Shown here piece after piece: positions 1 through 8,897 of a stretch of 64,000 nt of DNA. The notes beneath the pieces were generated by a model. It was given only the letters and a program-made list of their open reading frames with translations, made no database searches and was not told where the DNA came from. Origin of the DNA: JOPF133 sp052144935 (GTDB taxonomy: Bacteria; Acidobacteriota; Terriglobia; Bryobacterales; Bryobacteraceae); contig JBKQPR010000296.1 in NCBI GenBank assembly GCA_052144935.1, positions 11,312 through 75,311 on the forward strand, written 5' to 3'. Both the position numbers and the translations under genes were made by a program. Within the stretch, counting starts at the first letter, position 1, and each line of letters starts with the position of its first letter.

Positions 1-78
1 AGTCGACGTGACGGGGCTTAACGGGATACATGGTAGACTGCGGCCCTTTCAAGGCTGGGCTCGTCCAAGACTAGCCCG

Positions 79-220
79 ATGAAATTCAATAGCTGGCGTC
101 TCGGCAGACGTCCAAGGCGCGTGTTTGTCGATCCCGAAGTGGCCCGGCTCCGAGATAAGGAGCGCCTGTGGTGGCCTGTGATCGCTCGCAGGATCGGCGC
201 GGGAGCCGGTACGGCAGTCA
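79..220 (+). pseudogene. Possible remnant of a recombinase C-terminal helix-turn-helix
   Basis: A short open stretch encodes RRPRRVFVDPEVARLRDKE followed by an IARRIGAGAGTA-like helix. This resembles the DNA-binding C-terminus of serine recombinases and resolvases (basic PR-x-V-D lead, then a helix-turn-helix of the form IARRLGVGxGT). No recombinase catalytic domain lies upstream, and the frame runs into unrelated residues after about residue 47, so it would be a fragment only. The homology is judged by eye and is weak. Nothing else recognisable was found in positions 1-430. Confidence 0.25.
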
Positions 221-430
221 CAGGAAGCGTGTTCGAAACCGCTTGTCAGCGGAGCCGGCATCGCGGAATGCGGTGCTACTGCCGGCAGATGTTGGCCGAG
301 GCCATGTGACGCGGCGGCTGCTCGCGAGCACGGTGTGACGGCTTGCCTCCCTGGCTGTTCCTCCAGGGGCCGGGCACAGACCATCCTGAAGGCGATGGTG
401 CGCAGCGAGAAGTCATCGATTCTCCGCGGA

Positions 431-1351
431 TCAACGGAAGAACAGTACGTCTGTGTAAATGTCCCTACCGTCCGTCAAGCACGGGCCGCACTTCATCTGA
501 TAGGCAGGTTGAATCTTCGGGACCAGCCGGGAGATGGCCAGCGCGTCGTCGGCCACCTCTTCCGTGGATACGGCGATCCGGGGCCGGTAGCGCTGGATTA
601 CTCCGGATCCGCTGCGCAGCAGCCGCTCGGTCGCGCCTTTCACATCGGCTTTGATGAAATCGACTTCCTTCAGCCCCAGCTCGGCTGCTACTTTGTCGAT
701 GGTGGTCACGGGGATGGCGTCGACTCTTTCCGTAACCGCATTTTGCTCGACAAAGCTGTTGCCGACGCCGCTCTTGCTGTTGGCAAACAGGGTCAGAAAG
801 CCCTCATAATCCCAGATGCCTTTGGGGTAAACGACGACCTAGCCCGCCGCGATGTCCACGGCCAGATTGCGCTTCAGGCACTCCACCGAGGCCGGTGTCG
901 GCTCGATCGCCACAACCAGTTTCGCGCCCCTTTCCAGCGCCTGCCTGGTCCACGTGCCGATATAGGCGCCGACATCCAGCACCACGTCTCCTCGCTGCAC
1001 GCCCCATTCGCCGGTCCCGTAGATGTTCCGCTCTTCCTGAGCCAGCAGGATCGCCAGGATGTGCACGTTCCCGTCGTCGGGAGCCCAGAATTCGCCGCTG
1101 GGCGTGCTCCACAGCGCCAAGCCAGCGTCACGCCGCACCAAGTGGCTGGCTTTGGCGATCTTCTCGGCGACTGCGTACTGCCGCAATTTTATGCGGTCGT
1201 CGAGGCTTGCGTTCCAGACCGAGCAGAATGGACTTCGCAGATGGACATCCCGTGCAGCCAGAATCATGGATGACGGATTCAGCCGAACCAGGGCGGCAAT
1301 CGCCAGCACGGCCATGGCAAGCGAAACCGTGAGAATGCGAACAATTTTCAT
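431..1351 (-). pseudogene. FkbM-family SAM-dependent methyltransferase, interrupted by an in-frame amber codon
   Basis: The gene reads as one continuous frame of about 306 codons except for a TAG at 839-841. The upstream part (170 codons, ATG at 1351) has a hydrophobic N-terminus (residues 3-22) that could be a membrane anchor, then the SAM-binding motif DVGAYIGTWT and the acidic motif AIEPTPAS. The downstream part resumes directly with VVVYPKGIWDYEG and contains DFIKADVKGATERLL, the FkbM DFIKxDxEG motif. FkbM enzymes O-methylate sugars or small secreted substrates. The start has an AGGGGAG ribosome-binding site. Since there is no shift of frame, one substitution (for example from AAG or CAG) explains the defect. 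It could be a recent pseudogene, a sequencing error or a readthrough product. TAG is used as a normal stop elsewhere in the window. Confidence 0.8.
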
Positions 1352-1698
1352 TTGACCTATTCTCCCCTATGAATTCCGGATCTGTCTTGTTGTCATGAGT
1401 TCAGGTTGGCCTGCTAACCAAAGTAGCCGGACGAAAACGGAGATCTACAGCGGGGTTTCCATTTCGGCTCCTTTATACTGGCCTCACCCGGACGGAGGAT
1501 ACGGCAACGCAGGGATGCGACCGGAGCGCCGAGCCCCGATCCCGAGAGAGCGATGCGGCAGGCTTTCTTGACGCCCGTGGGCGGGCCCAGAGGGCGCCCG
1601 TGAGCGAGCGGTGGGTTTCTCCGAATCTGTTCAAGCACCCGGTCCCGCACCGGCTGATTTCCACCGTGATAATCTCCAAGAGAGTAAAGGGGGCATTC
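1352..1698. other. Intergenic region without a gene
   Basis: This is the divergent spacer between the methyltransferase pseudogene and the PQQ dehydrogenase. No convincing gene was seen. It contains one copy of the dispersed 16-bp GC repeat (1583-1598) and the AAAGGGGG ribosome-binding site of the dehydrogenase. Promoters for both flanking genes should lie here, but no clear -35/-10 pair was found. Confidence 0.5.
1583..1598 (+). repeat. Dispersed 16-bp GC repeat, copy 1 (GGGCCCARRGGGCRCC)
   Basis: The sequence here is GGGCCCAGAGGGCGCC. Full matches to the same consensus occur at 6451, 22330 (minus), 30191 and 42055 (minus), with a shorter match at 59762. Confidence 0.6.
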
Positions 1699-3852
1699 AT
1701 GAGATTCCGAACCCGTCTATCAGCGGTCGCGTTTCTGGTTGTCCTGCCGGCTTGGCCGCAGACCACCGCCGATGGCCGGGAATGGCCCGTCTATGGAGGA
1801 AACCCCGAGGGCACGCGCTACTCACCCCTGAAGCAGATTGACCGCTCCAACGCCGGACGGCTCCAGGTCGCATGGACTTATGAGGTGAGTGGCGGGGCGC
1901 CCGCTGGGCCCAGCGGCCTGCAAACCAATCCGATCGTGGTGCATGGAGTCCTTTACGGCAACACGCCCGGCGGACAGGTGATCGCGCTGGATGGCGCGAC
2001 CGGAAGACTCGTCTGGTCGTGGGACTCCCACAACAGCGCGCAGAAGGTGCGCGGTATGACGTACTGGGCCGAAGGCGCCGATGAGCGCATCTTTGCCGGG
2101 GTGGGGCGGTACGTATATGCGCTCAATGCCAGGACCGGTGAGGCGATCTCCAGTTTCGGGCGGGATGGGCGCATCGATCTGCACCAGGACTTAGACCGCG
2201 ACCCCGAAAAACAATCCGTCACACTCACTAGTCCTGGCGTCATCTACAAGGACCTTCTGATTGTCGGAGGCCGTGAGAGCGAGGGGCTTCCGGCCTCCTA
2301 CGGCGACATCCGGGCTTACAATACGCGCACCGGGAAGATCGCCTGGACATTCCATACGATTCCGCGTCCCGGAGAGTACGGCTACGAAACCTGGCCCAAG
2401 GATGCCTGGACCTACACGGGAGCCGCCAACAATTGGGCCGGCATGGCCGTAGATAGGAAGCGCGGGATCGTGTATGTCCCGACGGGGTCCGCGTCGGCGG
2501 ATTTCTACGGCGCCAACCGCGTGGGCGACGACCTGTTCGCCAACTGCCTGCTGGCGCTGGATGCGGCGACCGGAAAGCGGATCTGGCACTTCCAGGCGGT
2601 GAAACACGATTTGTGGGACCGCGATTTTCCGTCGCCGCCGGTGCTGGTGACCGTCCAGCGCGACGGCAAGCCCGTGGATGCGGTTGCCCAGGCGACCAAG
2701 CAAGGCTATGTTTTTCTCTTCGATCGCGTCAATGGAAAGCCGCTGTTTCCGATCGAGTATCGCAAGTACCCGGCTAGCACGCTGGAGGGGGAAGTGGCGG
2801 CCGAGACCCAGCCTCTGCCCACACGGCCGGCGCCCTACGCCCGCCAGTCACTGACCGAAGATCTGCTCACCAACCGCACGCCGGAGGCGCACCAGTGGGC
2901 GCTGGAGCAGTTCCGCACTTTTCGCAGCGAAGGGCAGTTTATCCCGCTGAGCGCCGGCAAGGAGACAGTAGTCTTTCCGGGTTTCGATGGCGGCGCGGAA
3001 TGGGGCGGCCAAGCCTTCGATCCGGAGTCCGGCCTCTTTTTTGTAAACGCCAACGATCTGGCCTGGACATCCAGCATGGCGTTGAACGCGCCCGCGGCCA
3101 CCGGACGCGAGTTGTATGTCGCCCAGTGTGCCGCCTGTCACGGTGCGGACATGGCCGGACAGGGCGGCCAGGCGCCCTCGCTAAACGACATCAAGAGCCG
3201 GCGCACGGCGGAGCAGATCACCGGAATCGTCCGGAAGGGAGCGGGCCGCATGCCTGGCTTTCCCGGTCTACGCCCGGCGGCGCTGCGCGCTCTGGTGGAA
3301 TACTTGATGACCGGCGATTCCAAAGAGGGGACGGTGGTAGCGGCGCCCTCGCCCTTCGATCTCAAGTACCGATTCACCGGCTATAAGAGGTTTCTCGACC
3401 CGGAGGGATACCCGGCCACCGCGCCTCCTTGGGGGACGCTCAACGCGATCGATTTGAACACCGGAGAATACGCCTGGAAGATCCCGCTCGGCGAATACCC
3501 CGATCTGGCGGCGAAAGGGCTGAAGGACACCGGTACGGAGAACTACGGCGGCCCGATCGTAACAGCCGGAGGAGTGGTATTCATTGCGGCCACCAACTTC
3601 GACCGGAAGTTTCGCGCGTTCGACAAAGATACGGGAAAGCTCTTGTGGGAGACCACCATGGTCAATTCCGGGAACGCCACGCCGGCCACGTATGAAGTGA
3701 ACGGACGGCAGTTTGTGGTGATTGCCGCCTTCGGAGGCAAGGGGCGCAATAACGCGACGGGCAGCGGATATGTGGCCTTTGCGCTGCCGGCGAAGGCCGA
3801 CGCTGCGTCTCCACGGCCCCCGGCGGATGAATCCGGCAAGGGGAGACCTTAG
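1699..3852 (+). CDS. PQQ-dependent dehydrogenase with an internal cytochrome c domain (secreted quinohaemoprotein)
   Basis: The product is a 717-residue periplasmic quinoprotein that would oxidise an alcohol or sugar with pyrroloquinoline quinone and pass electrons to its own haem. Residues 1-20 form a signal peptide (ends near PAWPQ). Propeller-type segments follow: W-P-V-YGGNPEGTRYSPL near residues 31-46, then repeated Ala-Leu-Asp-x-x-Thr-Gly-x-x-x-Trp units. A cytochrome c insert lies around residues 465-540 with the haem motif CAACH at 477-481 and a candidate axial Met in RMPGFPG. The propeller then resumes to the C-terminus. ATG 1699 is preferred because AAAGGGGG lies just upstream and the signal peptide starts there. 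The substrate cannot be told from sequence. The overall order matches acidobacterial membrane or periplasmic PQQ dehydrogenases with a fused haem domain. Confidence 0.88.
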   Translation: MRFRTRLSAVAFLVVLPAWPQTTADGREWPVYGGNPEGTRYSPLKQIDRSNAGRLQVAWTYEVSGGAPAGPSGLQTNPIVVHGVLYGNTPGGQVIALDGATGRLVWSWDSHNSAQKVRGMTYWAEGADERIFAGVGRYVYALNARTGEAISSFGRDGRIDLHQDLDRDPEKQSVTLTSPGVIYKDLLIVGGRESEGLPASYGDIRAYNTRTGKIAWTFHTIPRPGEYGYETWPKDAWTYTGAANNWAGMAVDRKRGIVYVPTGSASADFYGANRVGDDLFANCLLALDAATGKRIWHFQAVKHDLWDRDFPSPPVLVTVQRDGKPVDAVAQATKQGYVFLFDRVNGKPLFPIEYRKYPASTLEGEVAAETQPLPTRPAPYARQSLTEDLLTNRTPEAHQWALEQFRTFRSEGQFIPLSAGKETVVFPGFDGGAEWGGQAFDPESGLFFVNANDLAWTSSMALNAPAATGRELYVAQCAACHGADMAGQGGQAPSLNDIKSRRTAEQITGIVRKGAGRMPGFPGLRPAALRALVEYLMTGDSKEGTVVAAPSPFDLKYRFTGYKRFLDPEGYPATAPPWGTLNAIDLNTGEYAWKIPLGEYPDLAAKGLKDTGTENYGGPIVTAGGVVFIAATNFDRKFRAFDKDTGKLLWETTMVNSGNATPATYEVNGRQFVVIAAFGGKGRNNATGSGYVAFALPAKADAASPRPPADESGKGRP

Positions 3853-3908
3853 CAGCGTCGAAGGGCGTGAGCAAGGAGGACGGGCACAGGACGGTCAGGG
3901 AACTGTGA

Positions 3909-3914
3909 TATATT
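3909..3914 (+). promoter_or_regulatory. Candidate -10 box (TATATT) very close to the next start codon
   Basis: TATATT is followed after 9 nt by the TTG start at 3924, and no Shine-Dalgarno sequence intervenes. This fits a leaderless or nearly leaderless transcript. No good -35 was seen. Confidence 0.3.
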
Positions 3915-3923
3915 GCCAAAATC

Positions 3924-4451
3924 TTGTTCACGTGGTTGCGCACGCACGCGGTATTTTTTTCTGTGACTGGTGCGGCGTCCGTTATCTTCGCCGTGTGGTC
4001 GGCGGTGTTTTGGCGCGCACACCGGGGCAAACGGCACTTCTTCTTCGACCCTCAAGACGATTTCGGCGCCACGCGCGACGCTCAGGGAGAAGGAGAGCGC
4101 GTATTCCCTAAGGCGGCGGAGACGGCCACCTTCGAGCCGATGCTGAAGCACTATATCGGCGTGACGCAGTTGCTGGTCACGATTGCCGCGGCCTCGATCG
4201 CTTTCGGCGGCAGCAACGGCAGCCAGGGCTTCAGTACTTCAATCGGGATCGCGATTGCCAAACTGCTCCTGGCATGGAGCGTTTTCTACGGTGTGCTCTT
4301 TTGTGCTTTGTTGCTGTGGCGGTACGATGAATACACCCAAAACATAAAGAGTTACACGCTGCCCTGGCACTCCACAGTGTTCGCGTGCGGTTTTTCAAGC
4401 TTGACCTGCTTCATTGTCGGCTTTGTGGTGTGGGGCTTTGGGCTGCTCTGA
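3924..4451 (+). CDS. Hypothetical membrane protein with four transmembrane segments
   Basis: A 175-residue protein of unknown function starting at TTG 3924. Hydrophobic segments lie at about residues 9-29, 76-96, 106-128 and 147-172, with a charged soluble loop (about residues 30-72) between the first two. It has no signal peptide cleavage pattern and no catalytic motif that I recognise. It is downstream of the PQQ dehydrogenase on the same strand but separated by about 70 bp, and its own -10-like box suggests independent expression. TTG is the only in-frame start that includes the first membrane segment. The gene is accepted on its clean membrane topology. Function is not assigned. Confidence 0.6.
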   Translation: MFTWLRTHAVFFSVTGAASVIFAVWSAVFWRAHRGKRHFFFDPQDDFGATRDAQGEGERVFPKAAETATFEPMLKHYIGVTQLLVTIAAASIAFGGSNGSQGFSTSIGIAIAKLLLAWSVFYGVLFCALLLWRYDEYTQNIKSYTLPWHSTVFACGFSSLTCFIVGFVVWGFGLL

Positions 4452-4622
4452 GGAAGCAGCGTGCAGAATCCGCCACAACGGGTGCAGTCTTTGCTCTGCC
4501 AGCCCGGCGAGATCCTCGGATCCCGCCTGCGGCCCGTTTCCACCTGAACGGTACCGCGCGTGCTCTAACATTCTCAACGCTACATACGATTCCGTTAAAA
4601 CGGTAGCGCCTGGAAGGAAATC

Positions 4623-5078
4623 ATGAAAACATCAACTGCTGCAATTACCGGAGCCGTCTTGACAACCCTCTTCTTCGGGTTCTCCGCCTTCGCGCGCAAT
4701 CACAGTGAACTGAACGGTACCTGGAATTTAGTGCCTGCCAAAAGCGATTTTGCCGGCCAGTCCGTGGTCCAAACCGGCACCGTGACGATCAGCGACCGGG
4801 AGGGCATCATTATCGTCCAACGCAGTTTCGTGTATGCGGGCGCCACCGAGACCTACTTCTACCGCGACATCACCGACGCCGAGAGCGGCGCCACGATTCA
4901 CACCGGCAAAGACCTCAAGAGCAAGACCAGGTGGGATCACGATGCCCTGAAGGTGACGACCACCGAAAACCGCGCGGTTACTCTCGAAAGCTACACCCTT
5001 GCCGCGGATGGCGCTATGATAGTCAGCGTGGTAAGACCGGAGCACAAGCCGATCACTCTCGTCTTCCAGCGCCAATAG
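4623..5078 (+). CDS. Secreted lipocalin-like hypothetical protein
   Basis: The 151-residue product has a typical signal peptide (residues 1-24, ending SAFA-R). The mature part opens with ELNGTWNLVPAKSDF, a pattern common in small secreted acidobacterial proteins predicted to fold as small beta barrels. The rest alternates polar and hydrophobic residues as expected for beta strands. The ATG at 4623 is preceded by TGGAAGGAA, a good ribosome-binding site. It probably acts outside the cytoplasm. The ligand or partner is unknown and the genes around it do not help. Confidence 0.65.
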   Translation: MKTSTAAITGAVLTTLFFGFSAFARNHSELNGTWNLVPAKSDFAGQSVVQTGTVTISDREGIIIVQRSFVYAGATETYFYRDITDAESGATIHTGKDLKSKTRWDHDALKVTTTENRAVTLESYTLAADGAMIVSVVRPEHKPITLVFQRQ

Positions 5079-5146
5079 AGCAACCGCCGCGGCAGGTTTT
5101 TCCGCGCCGGCCAGGGGTTACATTGACCGTCAACGGGAAGAGACCT

Positions 5147-5509
5147 ATGTCTGAAGAGAAGCGCGAACTATTGGAGAAATTGAAATTCGAATTGGCCTTC
5201 ATCGAGGACGGCGGATACGGCCGCTCGGTTCGTACGCCACAGAAACCCACATCAGCTTTCCAAGACTCGCTGACCTGCCTGAATTTCGGCGATCCGGTAC
5301 GTTCTCATCCGTGCGATGAATGCGTTCTCTGGCAGTTCGTCCCCGAGTCTCGGAGGGGCGAAGATGTCCCCTGTCACCATATTCCGCTCGATGGAGAGAG
5401 TAAAACCATCGCCACTCTGGAAGGCCCCGATGCCGAAGAGGTCCTCAAGCGGTGGCTGCGCCACGAAATCCACAGGCTTGAAGGCGAACTCGCTGTCAAA
5501 ACCGATTAA
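5147..5509 (+). CDS. Hypothetical small soluble protein
   Basis: A 120-residue protein opening with the charged helix MSEEKRELLEKLKFELAFIE and closing with another amphipathic helix (AEEVLKRWLRHEIHRLEGEL). The middle holds four cysteines (TCLNF, HPCDECVLW, VPCHH) and several histidines that could bind a metal. I do not recognise the family. The ATG at 5147 is preceded by GGGAAGAGA. The gene is 68 bp downstream of the secreted protein on the same strand and may be cotranscribed with it. Upstream in-frame codons back to 4931 overlap the previous gene and look non-coding. Confidence 0.55.
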   Translation: MSEEKRELLEKLKFELAFIEDGGYGRSVRTPQKPTSAFQDSLTCLNFGDPVRSHPCDECVLWQFVPESRRGEDVPCHHIPLDGESKTIATLEGPDAEEVLKRWLRHEIHRLEGELAVKTD

Positions 5510-5583
5510 CCGGCCCGTGGCGTTCTCCCGCCATTTGGCCGGATTTTTCACCGGCCGGAGCTTCCTGCGGCCCGGCGTTGCCG

Positions 5584-8500
5584 TTATTGCCCGGCGGGCG
5601 CGGCGGTGGCTGGGCGCGGCGTTGGTGTCTCGGTCTTAGTGGGTACCAGCTCCTTCAGAGAGCGGTCCGTGAGTTGCTTGTTGACGCCTGGCAGAGCCGA
5701 TTTGAGGAGCGCGTCGAGCGTGGTTTGCTGCTCGGCGAGTTTCTGGTTCAGCCGCTTGTAGACTTCGTAGGACGAGGTGGTCGGCTTGCCGTCGCCATGC
5801 TCGATGCTGGCGCCGAGTGCGGCGATCTTGTTGTTCAACTTGATGGGGAAGTTGAGCGGGTCCTGGCCGCTGCGGTTGCGGACCTGGTAGACCTCCTCTT
5901 CAATCGCACTCAGTTTGTCGCGGAACGAGTCGAGCGCGGACTTGAGACCGGCTTCGCTTGAGGCCTTGAGGCGGTCGTCCATCTGCCGCTTGAGTTCGCG
6001 GATCAGGATGACGATCTCGTCGGCTTCGGTGAGATCGTCGCGGACTTTCAGCGCGAGGGTGAATTGCTCGGCCAGGTCGGCGACGGTGACGCTGTCGAGG
6101 CGCGGGTCCTTGTCAAGGACGAGTTTCTCCGTGAGAGTCTTTCCATTGGCGGTCAGGCGGACCTGATACGTGCCGGGGACGGCGGTGGGGCCTTGCGTGT
6201 TGCCGCTCCACAGGATCATGCCTTCGAAAGTTTTCGCGGACGGGTAGCGCATATCCCAAGTGAAGCGGTTGAGACCGGCACGGTCGGGGGCGTTGACGGG
6301 GCCCCCGCGGCCGCGGCCGCCACCACCTCCGAAACCGCCTCCACCTTCGCCCTCGGCGCCGGGGTCGCCGGCGGCGCCTGGCGCACCGGCGGATCCTTGT
6401 TGGCTGGCGGCGCCCGGCTCACCGGCGGCATCGCCAGCGCCTCTTCCACCGGGCCCAAAGGGCACCCCCCCACGGCCTCCACGTCCGGCCGCCTGGTCGT
6501 TGGGAGTGCCGGTAAAGGTGCGGATGACCTGGCCCTTAGGATCGAGGATGTCGATGGTGACCTTGTCGGCTTGCTTCGCGAGGTAGTAGTCGATGCGGGC
6601 CTGGCTGACGTTGCGCTCGGCTGTGGGCGGCTGGAAGAGGTGTACGTCCTCGCTGACCAGCGTGGGCTTCAACTGGCGCAGTGGGGTGATGTCGTCGAGC
6701 ACATAGAAGGAGCGGCCGTGAGTGGCGATGACCACGTCGTTGCCTTCGATGACGATATCGGAGACTTGCACGTCGGGCAGGTTGAGCGCGAGGGATTGCC
6801 ACTGGGCGCCATCGTCGAAGGAGACGTAGATGCCGTGCTCGGTGCCGGCAAAGAGGAGGCCCTGGCGGACGGGATCTTCGCGGACGGACTGGACGAAGTC
6901 ATTTTCGGGGATGCCGTTGACGATCTTGGTCCAGGTCTTGCCATAGTCGGCGGTTTTGAAGAGGTAAGGCTCGCGGTCGTCGTTCTGGTAGTTCTTGACG
7001 GCCACGTAGGCGGCGCCGGAATTGTGCGGGGAGGCCTCGATCAGGCTGACGCGTCCGAAATCGGGCATACCCGGGGGCGTGACTTTGGTCCAGTGCGGGG
7101 CCTTGGAATTGCCGTCGCGGGTAACGTAGACCAGGCCGTCGTCGGAGCCGGTCCAAATGGTGTTGACGTCTTTGCGGCCCGGGGCGATGGTGAAGATGGT
7201 GCCGTAGATTTCGGGGCCGTTCTGGTCATGGGTAATGGGGCCGCCCGAATCGCCCAGCGTCTTGGGGTCGGCGCGCGTCAGGTCGTCGGAGATGCGGGTC
7301 CACGAGTGGCCGTCGTCGGTGGTCTTCCAGAGATGCTGGGAGGACGTATATAAGATATCCGGATTGACGGCCGAGAAAACGATCGGGTAGGTCCACTGCC
7401 ATCGCTCGGGGAGGGATCCGGCGCTTTCGCCGGAGAAGAACAGCGGGTAGACCTGGACGTCTTTGCTGTAGTTGGTGCGGCGGTCGAAGCGGGTGAGGAG
7501 CGCGCCCTGACTGCCGGCGAAGAAGATGTTGGGATTGCGCGGGTCGGGTGCGATGTAGCCGCTCTCGCCGCCGCCCACGCTGTAGGTGTTGGCGGCGCCG
7601 CGTCCACCGCCTCCACCGCCGCCGCCACGTCCGCCGCCGGCCGTGTTGGGCGTGCAGATGGTGGAGCTATCCTGCTGCGCGCCGCAGACGTGGTAAGGGA
7701 TCTCTTTGGTGACGGCCACGTGGTAGAGCTGCGCGGTGGCGTACTGCTGGCCGGTCCAGGTCTGGCCGCCATTGACGGAAACGTTGCCGCCGCCGTCATT
7801 GCTATTGGCCATGCGCAGCGGATTGGTGGGGTCGATCCAGAGATCGTGATGGTCGCCGTGCGGCGCGGTGAGGGTGCGGAAGGTTTTGCCGCCATCGGTA
7901 GACTTGAAAAGGCTGGTGTTGAGGGCGTAGACGGTGTCCTTGGCTTTGGGGTCGGCGTAGACGCGGGTGTAGTAGAACGCGCGCTGCCGGACGTTGCGCT
8001 CCTCATTGATGAGCTTCCAGGTGGCGCCGGCGTCGTCGGAGACGTACAGGCCGCCTTTTTCGTTTTCGACCAGGGCGTAGACGCGGTTGGAATCGCCGCC
8101 GGAGACGGCCACGCCGATCTTGCCGACGATGCCGGAGGGCAGGCCGGGATTGCGCGTGATTTCCGTCCAATGATCGCCCGCGTCGGTGGTTTTAAAAAGA
8201 CCGCTGCCGGGGCCGCCGCTGGTGAGGCCCCAGGGTGTGCGGTTGACGTCCCAGATGGCGGCGTAGAGAACGTTGGCGTTATGGGGGTCGAAGACCAGGT
8301 CGACCGCGCCCGAGTGATCGTCACGGTACAGGACTCTTTCCCAGGTGGCGCCGCCGTCTTTGGAGCGGAACACGCCGCGCTCCTGGTTGCGGCCGTAGGG
8401 GTGGCCCAGGGCGGAAACGTAGACGACGTTGGGGTCCGAGGGGTGGATGCGGATGCGCGAGATGGCTTGGGTATCGCCGAGGCCGATGTTCTTCCATGTG

Positions 8501-8883
8501 CGGCCGGCATCGGTGGATTTGTAGACACCATCGCCCTGCATGATATTGCCGCGGAGTTCGGTTTCGCCCATGCCGATGTAGACGGTGTCGGGGCTGGACT
8601 CGGAAACCGCCACAGCGCCGACCGAGGAACTATGGAGTTGGCCGTCGGTGACGGGGCGCCAGGTGGCGCCGCCGTCGGTGGTCTTCCACAGGCCGCCACC
8701 GGTGGCCCCGAAGTAGTACTCGTTGGGACGCGAGGGGCTGCCGGCGCAGGTGATGGATCGTCCACCGCGCAGGGGTCCGATGCTGCGCCACTGGAGAGCG
8801 GCGAAGACGGAGGCTTCGTAGGTAGCGGCCGCGGCGAGAGTGGCCGCTGCCGCGATCGAAAGTGTAAGCCGTAAGTTGCGCAT
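5584..8883 (-). CDS. Secreted VPS10/sortilin-type beta-propeller protein (BNR-repeat glycosidase-like)
   Basis: The 1099-residue protein begins with a signal peptide (residues 1-22, ending AAAAT). It then shows many copies of the Asp-box/BNR unit, such as GGGLWKTTDGGATWRPV, GVYKSTDAGRTWKNI, GVFRSKDGGATWERV and HLWKTTDDGHSWTRI, spread over roughly residues 40-720. These build large propellers of the sortilin/VPS10 type. Acidobacteria often annotate such proteins as glycosyl hydrolases, but I see no proven catalytic residues. A Gly-rich low-complexity linker (about residues 800-860, GRGGRGGVPFGPGGRG and similar) leads to a C-terminal helical domain (about 930-1080) rich in Lys, Glu and Leu. It most likely acts in the periplasm or on the cell surface. 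There is no Shine-Dalgarno sequence before the ATG. A TATAAT box lies only 8 nt upstream. Confidence 0.85.
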   Translation of the reverse strand: MRNLRLTLSIAAAATLAAAATYEASVFAALQWRSIGPLRGGRSITCAGSPSRPNEYYFGATGGGLWKTTDGGATWRPVTDGQLHSSSVGAVAVSESSPDTVYIGMGETELRGNIMQGDGVYKSTDAGRTWKNIGLGDTQAISRIRIHPSDPNVVYVSALGHPYGRNQERGVFRSKDGGATWERVLYRDDHSGAVDLVFDPHNANVLYAAIWDVNRTPWGLTSGGPGSGLFKTTDAGDHWTEITRNPGLPSGIVGKIGVAVSGGDSNRVYALVENEKGGLYVSDDAGATWKLINEERNVRQRAFYYTRVYADPKAKDTVYALNTSLFKSTDGGKTFRTLTAPHGDHHDLWIDPTNPLRMANSNDGGGNVSVNGGQTWTGQQYATAQLYHVAVTKEIPYHVCGAQQDSSTICTPNTAGGGRGGGGGGGGRGAANTYSVGGGESGYIAPDPRNPNIFFAGSQGALLTRFDRRTNYSKDVQVYPLFFSGESAGSLPERWQWTYPIVFSAVNPDILYTSSQHLWKTTDDGHSWTRISDDLTRADPKTLGDSGGPITHDQNGPEIYGTIFTIAPGRKDVNTIWTGSDDGLVYVTRDGNSKAPHWTKVTPPGMPDFGRVSLIEASPHNSGAAYVAVKNYQNDDREPYLFKTADYGKTWTKIVNGIPENDFVQSVREDPVRQGLLFAGTEHGIYVSFDDGAQWQSLALNLPDVQVSDIVIEGNDVVIATHGRSFYVLDDITPLRQLKPTLVSEDVHLFQPPTAERNVSQARIDYYLAKQADKVTIDILDPKGQVIRTFTGTPNDQAAGRGGRGGVPFGPGGRGAGDAAGEPGAASQQGSAGAPGAAGDPGAEGEGGGGFGGGGGRGRGGPVNAPDRAGLNRFTWDMRYPSAKTFEGMILWSGNTQGPTAVPGTYQVRLTANGKTLTEKLVLDKDPRLDSVTVADLAEQFTLALKVRDDLTEADEIVILIRELKRQMDDRLKASSEAGLKSALDSFRDKLSAIEEEVYQVRNRSGQDPLNFPIKLNNKIAALGASIEHGDGKPTTSSYEVYKRLNQKLAEQQTTLDALLKSALPGVNKQLTDRSLKELVPTKTETPTPRPATAAPAGQ
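6451..6466 (+). repeat. Dispersed 16-bp GC repeat, copy 2, inside the VPS10-like gene
   Basis: The sequence is GGGCCCAAAGGGCACC. It lies in the part encoding the Gly-rich linker, so a copy is tolerated inside a coding region. Confidence 0.6.
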
Positions 8884-8891
8884 CGAGTCAG

Positions 8892-8897
8892 ATTATA
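8892..8897 (-). promoter_or_regulatory. Candidate -10 box (TATAAT), 8 nt before the VPS10-like start codon
   Basis: On the minus strand the order is TATAAT, 8 nt, ATG. Transcription from this box would begin at or next to the start codon, giving a leaderless mRNA. This agrees with the absence of a ribosome-binding site. Confidence 0.45.

Noticed and set aside
335..1273. A 312-codon open frame on the plus strand
   Set aside because: It is antisense to the FkbM gene, and the minus strand has clear methyltransferase motifs while this frame has none.
6064..8874. Several long open frames (up to 495 codons) overlapping the VPS10-like gene on both strands
   Set aside because: They arise from GC-rich codon bias. 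Their residue composition is low-complexity (Ala/Pro/Ser or Gly/Val) and only the minus-strand 1099-codon frame has propeller repeats and a signal peptide.
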